From Malania oleifera (Eukaryota > Streptophyta > Magnoliopsida > Santalales > Ximeniaceae): DNA of 64,000 nucleotides. Below, in pieces: positions 1 through 10,532 of the stretch. The number at the start of each line of letters is the position of its first letter. The stretch's first letter is position 1. Position numbers and translations under genes: made by a program. The notes under the pieces are model-generated. The model was not told where the DNA came from and did no database searches. It saw only the letters and a list, made by a program, of their open reading frames with translations. The stretch is taken from assembly GCF_029873635.1 (NCBI RefSeq), contig NC_080427.1:71040848-71104847 (forward strand). Reading direction: 5' to 3'.

Positions 1-74
1 GACTTATAGATATTCACTCCTTGATCCTCGTGATAGCTTCCGATCGTTGAATCGGGCAACAATTGGTGAAAGAT

Positions 75-78
<4 letters not shown>

Positions 79-151
<73 letters not shown>
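79..151. repeat. (GA)n microsatellite
   Basis: An uninterrupted GA dinucleotide run of about 73 bp. It is probably length-variable. There is no gene in this part of the window. Confidence 0.95.
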
Positions 152-154
<3 letters not shown>

Positions 155-190
155 TATATAAAAAATACGTAACTTAACTCTTAAGTAACT

Positions 191-305
191 AAAATATCTC
201 CTCCAAGATATTTATATATAAATATCTAAAAAAATATCAAAAAATATCTCCTCCAAGATATTTAATATATAAATATCTAAAAATATCTCCTCCAAGATAT
301 TTATT
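191..305. repeat. Short tandem repeat, three partial units
   Basis: The phrase AAAATATCTCCTCCAAGATA recurs at about 191, 241 and 280, giving units of 50 and 39 bp followed by a partial third. TATCTCC and GGAGATA-like segments make each unit weakly self-complementary. From here to about 1210 I see only AT-rich sequence without coding signal. Confidence 0.8.
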
Positions 306-1211
306 ATTATATTTATTTATTTATTATTTTATTTTATTTTCCGAATTTGGGTTCCTACACATACCCATTTTAGGCTTTTGTGTCACTATCATCTTTGTTG
401 TCGTCAACATTATTTTCATCTTTACTTGAAAAATAAAAATAGAAAATCCCACACGTACTAAGCTACAATCATAAATGACATAGAAAGAAGTTGTAGAGAG
501 AGAGAGAGAAGCAATAGGAGGATAGGTAGCATCGATCCATTGTCAATGGAGTGGCCAATGGGGACATAAAAGGACAATGAAAACCCTAGAATTTCATAGA
601 GGCTCTCAAGAAACTTGGGAAATATAGGGATAAATTTTTTTTATTAACAAAAAAGATTAAGAATTGAGAACGTATTAAAGGCATCACCACAATCATTATG
701 ACAATACCTCAAATAATGGTGGTGATGGCAGTAATAAGTCTCAAATAGCAACATTGTCAAATAGTTAGGAGGCAACACCAATCATAGCAATATCAAGAGA
801 TAAATGCTAGGATTCATGCTGACGTTGTCGAGAAAAGGTAAGAGTTTTTAAATATTGGATTTTAAAAATAGAAAGAGTGATCCTTTGAGAAACAAGGAAA
901 ATTAATTGGTCTAGTTAGGTTAATTGCCATGGTTTAACAATGCTCATTCTTTGTTGTTTTGAATTGATTCCCTAATTTTAAAAAAAAAAAAATTAAAATT
1001 CTGCAAATGAGAGAAATCATTGAATTTTAGGAATGCACAAAAAAAAAAAATGAGTTTTATATTATTAAAAAATATTATATATTCAATATCCACAATGAAT
1101 CCGATAATAGATTTTTGAAGTCATTATAATAAAAACTCTTACTACTATATTTTATAACAAGAAAGACTACGAGTGTCTCCACTTGTGAAAAATTTGATGA
1201 ATTTACAAAAA

Positions 1212-1482
1212 TTAGAGTAAAAAACACTCACTTTCCCTGAAATTTCAAAAATGCAACAAACCTTCTTTGAGATTTCAAAAATATCACAAACCTCCCCTAA
1301 AGTTTACAAAAAGACATAAACCTCCCCAAAAAAAACTTGTATTTTTACAAAATACAATGGGAGGTTTGTATCTTTTTGACAAAACTTAGAGGAGATTTTT
1401 GGAATTTTTGAAATCTTGGAGGAGTTCCCTACAATTTTTGAAATCTCATAAACCTCGAAAGAGATTAATATCTTTTATCCTA
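1212..1482. mobile_element. Foldback (MITE-like) element
   Basis: The two halves are inverted copies. The left half contains AACCTCCCC, AAGTTTACAAAAAGA and several GATTTCAAAAAT phrases. The right half contains GGGAGGTTTG, TCTTTTTGACAAAACTT and ATTTTTGAAATCT in reverse order. The ends begin TTAGAGTAAAA and, on the other strand, TTAGGATAAAA. No ORF is present. I infer a non-autonomous DNA element of unknown superfamily and could not fix a target duplication. From 1483 to 2192 nothing else is recognisable. Confidence 0.65.
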
Positions 1483-2362
1483 AAAATTAATTTTGTAAAA
1501 TTAAATATACTTCCTTATTCAAGTAAATCCTGGTGATGGGCACTAAGATGATGTTATCTTAGCAATGTCCCCCAATACAACACAAGGATAAAAATTTTAG
1601 AATCTCCATGTAATACCAAGAAAAATTTGAAGGAATTTTTTGACCAAATAGTTATTAAATAAATGTTTGTTGGTTAGCTTCATCATTTCTTGCATTGCAT
1701 AATGGTAGTATGTGGACTTTGTTGCCCCTATGGTGGAGGAACAGATTTTGCTGTCCTAACCATACTTCCATACTAGGGAAAATAAGTTTGGAGAAACCTC
1801 CTCGATAAATCAAAAAACATCTAAAACGACGTCATGATAGAAATGAAATTTCAAAATAATAGAAAAAATAATTTAGCAACAAGATAATTAATACACTTTG
1901 ATAGTTATTATTATTTGTGTGTGCTTCTAGCAATTCTAATATGCTTCTATTATTATCTAATTAATTCAATGCTAGAATGGAAAGAAAGTATGATAGCAAA
2001 CTTGAACTTAAGGTTACCTTATATTTTTTACTAAAATATTTAATAAGTTTCAAGAAACTTGAGATAGTAAAGTAATTGACTATGAGAAAAATTAAGGGAC
2101 AATTTTAACTGATTATAAGATAATCCTTGATTCATAGATACTATCTGTCCAACAGTTACAATGACTAATAACTTAATACATAAACACACTCTTGAAAATT
2201 CCACTAGTGACTTTGTCTCACATTAGAAAATTTGAATGGATAATGGACACTTGCTTATATATGTAGTTGGACCCAAAATTCAATAAGCTTAAACTTTTGG
2301 GTCAAGTTGGTGTTTACCCATGTGTATCAAGTCTACCCATGGACTCCTCTAGTGCTAACAAG

Positions 2363-2374
2363 TGGTATTAGAGC
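2363..2374 (+). other. TRIM primer-binding site
   Basis: TGGTATTAGAGC lies two bases after the first terminal repeat. It matches the initiator methionine tRNA site TGGTATCAGAGC except for one C-to-T change, the direction expected from deamination. Confidence 0.7.
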
Positions 2375-2664
2375 TAATGATTTGTAACTCTGGGTAAGTG
2401 ATATCATAAAAGTTAAGATGTGAAGTTAATTATCTTGATGTGCTAATGGTTTGAGGACTAAGTGTGTGACCGAGACCAATAAGGATTATCTAAGCTTAGA
2501 AGATGGATCTGTTCAAGGGTAAGCAATTGGAGTGAGAGATTACTGAGAATTCGACTAGTAAGTTTGTTCTACATTGAAAAAATTTGAGTAGATGATGAGT
2601 GTTTATATACATGATTAGGCTCAAGACGCAATAAGATTAAACTTTTAGATCAAGTTGGTGCTCA

Positions 2665-2819
2665 ATCATTGGTTATTATGTAAACCCTAAGCGTCCTTTT
2701 GTTTTCACGGTATTTCTCCGCCATAAGTAAGGATATTAATAAACTTAGGACGGGGCCGCTATGTGAGTGGCTTCCGACTCTTAGAAAAAAAAATACAAAA
2801 CAAAAAAAATAAAAAATTA
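2665..2819 (+). mobile_element. SINE-like retroposed segment with A-rich tail
   Basis: This 155-bp insertion interrupts the second TRIM repeat. It ends in a long A-rich tail (about 2784-2817) and is flanked by GTGCTCA (2658-2664) and GTACTCA (2820-2826), as expected for target-primed retroposition. The body contains CACGGTATTTCTCCGCCATA and GGACGGGGCCGC. The first phrase closely resembles CACAGTATTTCTCCACCGTA near 49531 in the 3' untranslated part of the chromovirus in this window, so the segment may derive from such a transcript. I cannot identify a tRNA-like head. Confidence 0.55.
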
Positions 2820-3345
2820 GTACTCACCCATGTGTATCAAGTCCACCCATGAACTCCTCCCATACTAACACGCACTCTCAAATTTAACTTTTAAATTATT
2901 TTTCATAAATTAAATGAATTAAGAGCGTGTCTGATTTAAGCAGTCCAAACAACTTATAGGCATTGTGATTATGTATGGCCCTTTTATGCGTTTGGTAAGC
3001 AAACTTTAGATGTGCTTTTAGAGTGATAATTTGCAGTTGAACAATTGTCAAAAGCATTCAAAATCTAAAAAATAAAATTATTTGTCGGCAGAAGTTTCAA
3101 ATTCTTAGCTTTCTAACCTCCACTACCAATAATAAGAACTGATGATGTAATTGCAAACAACAATAATGAGTATTGTAAATATAACTCCTCAACAACTATG
3201 AGTTGACAGCAATGGCGACGAGAATTTCTAATGATGCCAATCCATAGGATCTGTCAAGTCAAAAACCTATGCCTTGGAGCACGCCCCAAAGCATGAAATT
3301 GTCCTTCCAAGGAGCTTCCTTTCAAATTAGATATCTCCTAAATAA

Positions 3346-3449
3346 AGATTATGTCTCCAAGTACAATATGCACAAAGGCAGAATCCTAAGCTTTCCTCTC
3401 TCTTCTCTTGGGATCTTATCTTTGTGCACTGTACTTGGAGACATAATCT
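3346..3449. other. Long near-perfect hairpin
   Basis: The left arm (3346-3390) and right arm (3407-3449) are complementary along about 43 bases with few mismatches. Both strands read AGATTATGTCTCCAAGTACA at the arm base. The loop is a 16-base pyrimidine-rich stretch. No coding sequence overlaps convincingly. It could be a small foldback element or a precursor of small RNAs; sequence alone cannot decide. The rest of 2874-3950 shows nothing I can name. Confidence 0.75.
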
Positions 3450-3959
3450 ATACTAAATTCACTTGAGATCTTAGTTGACTTAATGGTTTTACCATTTTCC
3501 AATCTCATGTGTCTCATATGGTCGGAGTAATTAGAAAGGATGCCGCAAGTTACAGATTTGTTGGCATTAGTTAGAACTAGTAAAATATTTGTATATGATT
3601 TATGAGTAGTACATTTAAATCGAGAGTATTCTTTTTAAATAGTAGTAATCAAGTCAATCAAAGTTCAATTGGCGGATTTGGGTTGAGGTATTTCTATTTG
3701 TAAAAATAAAGAAAAAAATGGATTATTCCCTAAATTTATATTTTCTAAAAAATTGTTTCAAATGCCTAAGTAAATTTGGGGGGGAAAATTAAAAGATTGA
3801 GATGGCAAGTACAAATTTTTTTAGCCCTCCTACCTAAATATGTTGAAATATGAAATATTAAGAGTATGCTTAAGTATTTTATTCGGGAAAATAAAAGAAA
3901 GGAAAATAGAAAGAAATTATATTTTCATTATATTTTCCCTATATCAAATGTTATTAAAA

Positions 3960-4287
3960 ATAAAAATTGGTTATAATATGATTAAAATTTTAAAAATAAT
4001 TAAACATTAGTGATGTGTAGAATCAAATTTTTTTTTAATTGATTTGGTAGATTTTTACTATGTTTTTATTACAGTAATTTTTTTTAATGTGTATTATTTG
4101 TAAATTTATTATTTTAATCATATTTTTATAATATTATTTTATTTAAAGATAAAAATGAGCATTATTAATTAATTTTTTAATTTGTATTAATTTTATAAAT
4201 GTTAACCAAATAGGTAGCTAGTTTCGAGTTTTTAGTTTATGTTTCTGGTTTTTGGTTTTCACTTCTCCAATTTTTTACAGTGATACC
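3960..4287. mobile_element. Tourist-like element, left part, split by the Ogre-like insertion
   Basis: This AT-rich stretch aligns with the right half of the Tourist-like element at 52584-53271. Shared phrases include AAAAATGAGCATT / GAAAATGTGCATT, TTAACCAAATAGGT and GTGATACC / AATGATACC. The match stops where the 6-kb LTR begins and resumes after it at 22328. The left limit is only approximate because the outer terminus is not clear. Confidence 0.5.
4283..4287. repeat. Target site duplication ATACC (left)
   Basis: ATACC directly precedes the first LTR base and is repeated directly after the last LTR base at 22328-22332. Confidence 0.9.
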
Positions 4288-5114
4288 TGTTGTGACGTCC
4301 CGGACCCGGCCAGAAAATCACTCCAGCAAAAATGAGTATGGCTGCGAACTGGAAAAAATGAATGTGAATTTTGGAAAAGATATTTTCGTGGAAAAACAAT
4401 GTGTGATAGAGTCACCACTAACCTTTTGGAGTGTGATTAGAATACTTGATTGCTACCCCATTAGGAGTAGAATCAGTCTGCGCTACCAGAGTCGGGTTCG
4501 GGAGTAAAATTACTCGAGGGGAAGGTATTGGCACCCCCTACGTGCCCGTTCTTACAAATGGTACCAGATTAATCTAAAATTATCTCTAAATACATTTAAT
4601 AAGCCTTAAAAAATCACTCCCTTTCAAAAAGCGTGAAGAAATGTACAAAATAAAATACTATATTAGTATTCCCTCATAATCGGGGCATTCCAATACTCTG
4701 GAGAGTTCATGCCCTTTATTGCAATCATCGGGATGAAAAATCAAGAAAATAGGATTCAAAATACTCTCCCGGATTTTAAAATCTCATAGGATTTTTCTAA
4801 GTAGGAAAAAATAATATATCGGGAGGTTTTTGGAATTTGTTCGAGATGAAAATGATTTTCTAGGCCTAAAAATATTTTCGTGATTTTTTCTAAGTGTGAA
4901 AACATTTTTTTTATATTTGTGATTTTTTCAATATTTTTCCCGAACTTCAAAATAATACAAATAAAATTAAGACAAAAAACATGGAAGTCAAAGTTGGAAA
5001 ATATTTTGGGATTTTCTAAAAGTTTCAAGATTTTTTTGTGGATTTTTGTGAACTTTTCAAACATTGAAATAATAAAATGAAAAAGAAAAACAGTGCAAAC
5101 TAGTTCGGGAGGGG

Positions 5115-5141
5115 TGGACCAGTCAAACGTTGACCGGTCCA
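5115..5141. promoter_or_regulatory. Inverted repeat TGGACCAGTCAA / TTGACCGGTCCA
   Basis: A short inverted repeat inside the LTR with arms of twelve bases and one mismatch. An equivalent motif occurs in the unrelated old LTR at 59730-59771. It belongs to the same GGTC(A/G)ACC motif class that fills the U3 regions of other LTRs in this window. Function is unknown. Confidence 0.55.
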
Positions 5142-5179
5142 AAGGAAAACTAGTTTAAGGTCTTGATCGAGACCAATGG

Positions 5180-5840
5180 GTTTAGAGTATGTCTATGGAT
5201 ATAAGCATGGATGTTGAGCGCATGGACATGAAAGTGGGTGCATGCACGGATGAGCACATGCATGAATGTGTGTGCATGCACGAATGGGTACATGCGTGAT
5301 TGTATGTGCATGTATGAATGTGTACGTGCATGTGGGTGGTATGAGAATGGTGTACGTGCATGCATGAATGCATGGCCATGGGTATGCATAGACATAAGTG
5401 CATGTATGAACGTATGCATGCATGTGCATGAGTATGTGAATGTGTTGTGTACGCATGAATGTATTCATGCATGTAACATGAGTGTGAATATGTGAGTTTT
5501 GCATTGATGTATGCATGCATGTGTAATGAGCATGTGTGAGTTTGTATGAATGGGCGCATGTCCATGGAACCAGAGTACGTGTGTTTAAGAGTGATTACAT
5601 GCATACATGCACGTGCATGACTAAGTGAATGTGTGCGTATGAAGGTGTTGAGTGCATGTATGTACATGCATGTGTGCACGAGAATGTTACGTATATGCAT
5701 GTGTGCATGTGAATGTGTAACTATGTGAGTGTGTGGATGTGTAGATGTGTGCATGTATGCATGTGTGTGCATGAATTTGTGAATGAGTGTATGAGCGTAG
5801 TTATATGAACACGCGTGCATGTATGTGATTTTGACGTATG
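5180..5840. repeat. CATG/TGCATG-rich degenerate repeat in the 3' LTR
   Basis: About 660 bp made of variants of GTGCATGCATGAATGTG, largely alternating purine and pyrimidine. I count more than twenty TGCATG hexamers by eye, several as CATGCATG. His/Met/Thr-rich ORFs in several frames are a by-product of the repeat. Such tracts can adopt Z-DNA, and CATGCA is the RY element bound by plant B3 factors; whether either applies here is untested. Confidence 0.85.
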
Positions 5841-8800
5841 AATTTATTTTGATCCCATGGAAACTAACCTAAACATCTTTTAGAAATTCTTAGATTTTTT
5901 TGAAATTTCTGGGAATTTTTCTGAATTTTTATATATATTTTTATGAATTTTGTGTATTTTAAAAGGGATTATTTGAAATGTGTATATTAAAAAGAAAAGA
6001 AAAGAAAAGAAATACCAATGTAATTCGGTTTAAAGGGGCGGACTGGTAAAATTTGACTTGTCTAAGGGAGATCGGTTTAAGGTCCAGGTCAGGACCAAGA
6101 AGTGCACGTGGTGAGGCCAGAGTGGTGGGGAAGATTATGATGAGATCCACAATGTGGCACTATCGCGAACGCACACGGGGATGCAGATCCAATGGCCAGG
6201 AGGGATCCTGAGTGCACCTGCACGCATTAATGGTGAAGGACACCAAGGAGGCCACATGCGCATGGCGTATAGACTGGCAGGTGGTCATTAATGTCATATG
6301 ACGCAAGAAAAATCCTGGTCGTTGATGCGGCAAAGATCCGACAGTTGGGAGACGAACGCATTCCAGCATTGATGGCCCAGGGGATTGGTCTACCACGTGT
6401 CACACGGAAGGACGAGTCGTAGTTAATGCCCCTGACGTGGACGATCAGAACCGTTGGTGCACTGCAGAGATTCGACGATGGGGATTCGATCCGCACAGTC
6501 TTCCTATTATGGCGTGATCTGATCTGTCCGATGGAGGGTTGATCCGATGGCCTATGGAGGGAACTCATGGGCTTCCATGCGCATTAATGATGGGGGCGAC
6601 GGGCTTGCCGCGTGTCACCTTGCGAGTGGAGAAATGTGCAAACACTTATGGCGGCTGCCTAAGCGAAACAATCTTGACCGTTGCTGATCTGTGGGGATCG
6701 GACAATCATCTAGAGTATTTACATGGTGAGATTTGGGTCGTTGATAGAGGATAAAATGGATGGACGCAAGGGAGCCAGTTGTTTTCTTCATTCAAATGGA
6801 TGAGGGAACACCACGTGATCGAATCCTGTGGCACCAAGGATTTAGATACTTAAACCCAATTTTTTCTTTTTTTTCTTTTTTTCATTTCTTATTCTCGAAT
6901 GACCTCTCTCTCTCTCTTCTCTCTACTCCCTTTTCCTCTTTCATCCTCTCTGTCTTCCTAGGGTTTCTCTCTTCCCTCACACTCTCTGTAACTCCCTTTC
7001 GCTCATTCCTCCCTTTCTCTTGGTGATCTCGCATGCACTACTTGAAGCTCTCCCCTCAAAGATCCAAACCTCTCTCGAAGCCCCATCTTTCTACGGTTCT
7101 TATCCGGAATAATCATGGTGCCAACAAGGTGATGACGACACAGCGGCGGCAACGGGCGCTCTGGTGGTTTTTTCCGTTTTTCTCACTCGTTCCCTCACCC
7201 GCAACTCCCTCCTCATCTCAACAACGCCATATTTTTCCTTAAAGCTTTCTTTTAAAGAGCAAACGCTTGTAAACCAGCCCAAACCCTCTACGGCCTTTCA
7301 TTCACCTCTCCAAGCTAGCGCACAGTTCGGAAAGAAAGCCCATCGAGGTATCGCAATCTCAGGCACCTCAAGGATCTCGATCCCAATTCAAGCAAGTAGT
7401 CACAGTTGTGAGGCGCACCTTGTTTTTGACAAACAGGGAAGCCACCATGAAGTTCGTTCCTAAATCCGTGCCGTTGCAAAAGGATGGCCGTGTGGAAGCT
7501 TGGAGATCTTTTAGGCTTTGCGGACTACCCCAAAAAGATGAGTTTTATTCTTTTATTTTATTTTATTTTATTTTATATCTGAAAGCTGAGATGTGTGTGG
7601 GAATCTTGATTTTGGTCTAGTTGATGATCTTCATGTTTTGTGACTGAGGAGACTTAGGGTTTGCAGGTTAGGGTAAGGGTTTCGATTTTGGTGAGGTTTT
7701 AGGGACAAGTGGTGGGGGTTGACTCGCATGAGTCAACTCGGCGAGTCATGTGACTCTAGGTGAGACCAAGTGGGGTGAGGGGCGTGTGTACAGACACATG
7801 TGAGGGTTCAATTAGACTTAGGTTTCAATTTAATGTTCAAATGGGCTCGGGTTAAGGGTCAAGTGGGCCTTTTTTTGGTTCAAATTTTTAATGGGCTGTC
7901 CTAGGTTCACAGAATGGGCTTCGGGTCACTTCAACTATGGCTTAGCAGGCTTCAAGGTAATTTTGTAAATGGACCGGGGTAAAAATTTTAAAAAGGGGCT
8001 TGGGGTGTGAATTTGAAAAATGGGCTGGAGTTCTAAAAAAACATTTGGCCTTGGGTAATTCAAAATTGATTTCTAGGCTAAGACTTTAAAATGGGCTTCA
8101 GATGCTTTTAAAATAGGAAGTTGGGCTGAGTGTTTTAAAAAAAAAGTGAATCGCCTTTAGGCTATTTTGAAATAGGCTAGTTAACTTTTAAGATGGGTCT
8201 GGAGTGAGATTTTAAAACAAACTGTGGGCTGGAGTATTTCAAAAACAAACATAGGCTTTATTTAAAAACACAAATGGGCAGGGGGATGTTCAAGCTGGGC
8301 TTGATGGGTTAAGCCAAGATAGGCTAATTGGGGTTCAGGCCCAAACAGGTAAATGGGTATGGGTTCTGGTTTCAAAACAGAGCTCTGGTCCAGGGGGAGT
8401 TAAAAATGAATTTAGGCTTCTAATGTTAATCAGGTATGGGATGATTTAAAGACAATGTTTGGGCTAGGATTGTGGGCCTAATTCGTGTACGGGTCAAGTG
8501 GATCTGAATCCAAGCTCTGATTTGGGTAGTCATCAAGGAATTCAAACCCAGACCTAGGATCGGATCTTAGCCTTAAGCAGCTTGAGCTTAGGTTCAAATG
8601 AGAACCTGACTACTTAGAGGGTACCTGGATTCACGTTGGTATGAACAGGATAGCACAACTTAATTTCTCAGAATTAAGACAGGGGGAGAGAAGATTTACC
8701 TATGGTCTTGTGCTCCTCTTGTCTTCTTCTCCCTTCTGTATGTGTCTATTTGTCTGTCTAGTTGAGGTTGTTCTGAATGTGTCGTGATCTCTACTTCTGA

Positions 8801-8991
8801 ATTGCTCTACTTCTATACTCACTTACTGCTCCGCACCCTGAATTCTGCAAGAAGTCCTCCCTCACTTTTTTCTAACTCACTTTCTCTCCTCTCCCAATTT
8901 CACCAGGGTTTCCTTGCTCTCCAAGGTTCTTTCTTCCTAATTTTTGTAGAGTTTTTCTAAGCTCTCCCCACGGTGTCTTGCTAGAGTAATG

Positions 8992-9015
8992 GGACTCCCT
9001 ATTTATAGGGAGTCC
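8992..9015 (-). promoter_or_regulatory. TATA box inside a perfect inverted repeat (3' LTR copy)
   Basis: GGACTCCCTA and TAGGGAGTCC form perfect ten-base arms around a four-base TTTA centre. On the element strand the centre reads TATAAATA, a strong plant TATA box. The 5' LTR keeps the same 24 bases at 20999-21022. I infer the core promoter of the element. Confidence 0.7.
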
Positions 9016-10332
9016 AGGGGGTACCATTGGCGCAAAAATTTCTTCCAGCATGGATAATTCTCACGCAATTCCTTGGTAACCGACTATCAAAAAATATGAT
9101 TCCTATTTCATTTTTTTTGTTATTTTTGAAATTATGTTGCTTAATTTATTCTGCTTTTCTTTCCTGTGCTAGTGAATTGAGGGGAAAATCCAGGTGGCAG
9201 ATGAGGAATGGAGGGCTTTTAGGCTTGCTCCAGCTTGGCAAGTCTGGATTGGAGGGCATGGTATCTTTCTTTCTTTTGTTTTTGCATTTTCCTTTTCTGT
9301 GGCTAACCAACTTTCCTTTTTCTCTCTTTTGTGCACTGCTACTCCAAATGGTATCATAGGGATGGAGGGCTTTGGGGAACCTCCAGGTGGCAGCTCGTGG
9401 GTGGGGGAATCAATGATTTTCTTTTTGTTTTTGTATTTTGTATTATTTTCCTTGTTTTTTATTTTTCTGTATTATGCTGATGTACCCCCGATTCCCCTTC
9501 CTTGCAACTTCTTTTTGTACACTTTTTATTTTCATGTATCTTTGAATTTCTTATTTCCTATATCATCCTTCTTCATGTACAGTGGACTTCACCTGCCTGC
9601 ACGTGCTCCTACACCTACACCACACTGGAGGCATGTGCTCCATTTCTCTTCTCTTATAAAGTGCGTATGGTTTTTTAATTTTGACCCCAGTAGACCAATT
9701 TTGAATTATTGCTTAAGAGACTCTAAGTAATAAATGTGTCTTCAAGATTGACCAATTTTGTCTAAACAACCCGATAAGTATGACTTTAATAATGGACAAG
9801 CCCTGTCCTAAAATTAAGACCCAATTTCCAAAAATAGTTTAAGATTTTGAAAGCTCAATACCAAGTTTGGAAATTCCTAGACTTATGGAAACTTAAAGGG
9901 CTCGATCAACTAAACTAATTTTTGGGTTTTGAAATTAAAACTAAAATTGAGAACAGGATTTAGGCTTATTATGAAGAACATTGATTTTGAAATTAAAGGA
10001 CTATAAAGCCTAGCTTGTAATGGGTTTAAAAACTACAAGGACTTAACTAATAACAACGGTAACTAGAAAGAACTAATTATAAAGGAATTAGTCAAAATCA
10101 ACAAGGAATAAACCTAAGACGTGGACTCGAATGTTCACAAGACTCAACTTTAAATCAAAAGTTATTTTTTTTTATTTTTTATTTTTTTTTTGACATTTTA
10201 GGGGCATGACCACTTGAAATCAAAAGGACTCAATCGAGGCATTAGGGCCTTAATTTTGCATCAAGACTTGAGGTCAACTCTTATTTTGTCGAGTATTCAG
10301 AAATTGGTTTGGTAAAATATAGGGTGTCTACA

Positions 10333-10345
10333 GTTGCTCCTCTTT
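10333..10345 (-). other. Polypurine tract of the Ogre-like element
   Basis: In element sense AAAGAGGAGCAAC lies immediately before the 3' LTR start TGTAGAC, the position of the plus-strand primer. Confidence 0.7.
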
Positions 10346-10532
10346 ATAGGCACTGTTGCTTAAGAATAACAATGGAGACTGCTCCTCTGTTATTTTTAAA
10401 GTAACATGGCTATAAAGATAAAAAGATACCAATTTTTACCTAGCTAGAGCACATTGATCATCAGGGTTTTTTTTTTTTATGGAATTGTTATTGTGGTGGA
10501 TTTCATGGTGTCTCATACTAGATTTGAGAATT

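Larger units (their letters stand above)
2193..2873 (+). mobile_element. TRIM-like miniature LTR retrotransposon
   Basis: Two direct repeats, 2193-2360 (168 bp) and 2544-2870 (about 165 bp once a 162-bp insertion is removed), both run from TGA(A/G)AATTC to CTAACA. The intervening region is only 183 bp. It starts with a primer-binding-like site, TGGTATTAGAGC, one base from the usual initiator-Met site, and ends in a purine-rich stretch. These are the features of terminal-repeat retrotransposons in miniature, which encode nothing and depend on other elements. ACTCT occurs just left (2188-2192) and just right (2874-2878) as a candidate target duplication, but this leaves three unexplained bases at the right end. 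Confidence 0.7.
4288..10332 (-). repeat. 3' LTR of the Ogre-like element
   Basis: This 6045-bp repeat is collinear with 16296-22327. In element sense the U3 part runs from 10332 to the TATA hairpin near 9015, leaving a very long R/U5 of about 4.7 kb. Landmarks shared with the other copy are the CATG-rich array (5180-5840), a pyrimidine-rich gene-like stretch on the plus strand (6840-7240), and a GGGCT-rich stretch (7840-8480). Many short ORFs occur, but none is conserved in frame between the two LTRs. Confidence 0.92.

Noticed and set aside
4756..5142. 128-residue Lys/Ile/Phe-rich ORF on the minus strand (partner at 16657-17064)
   Set aside because: Present in both LTRs but AT-driven and broken at different points; no domain recognised.
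5150..5840. Long His/Met/Thr-rich ORFs on the minus strand (also 17123-17840)
   Set aside because: They come from the CATG-rich repeat, overlap in all frames, and have no domain; the two LTR copies do not keep the same ends.
9194..9730. 178-residue ORF in the Ogre-like LTR
   Set aside because: It is Phe/Leu-rich low complexity from T-rich DNA, and is cut by stops in the partner LTR at 21200-21690.
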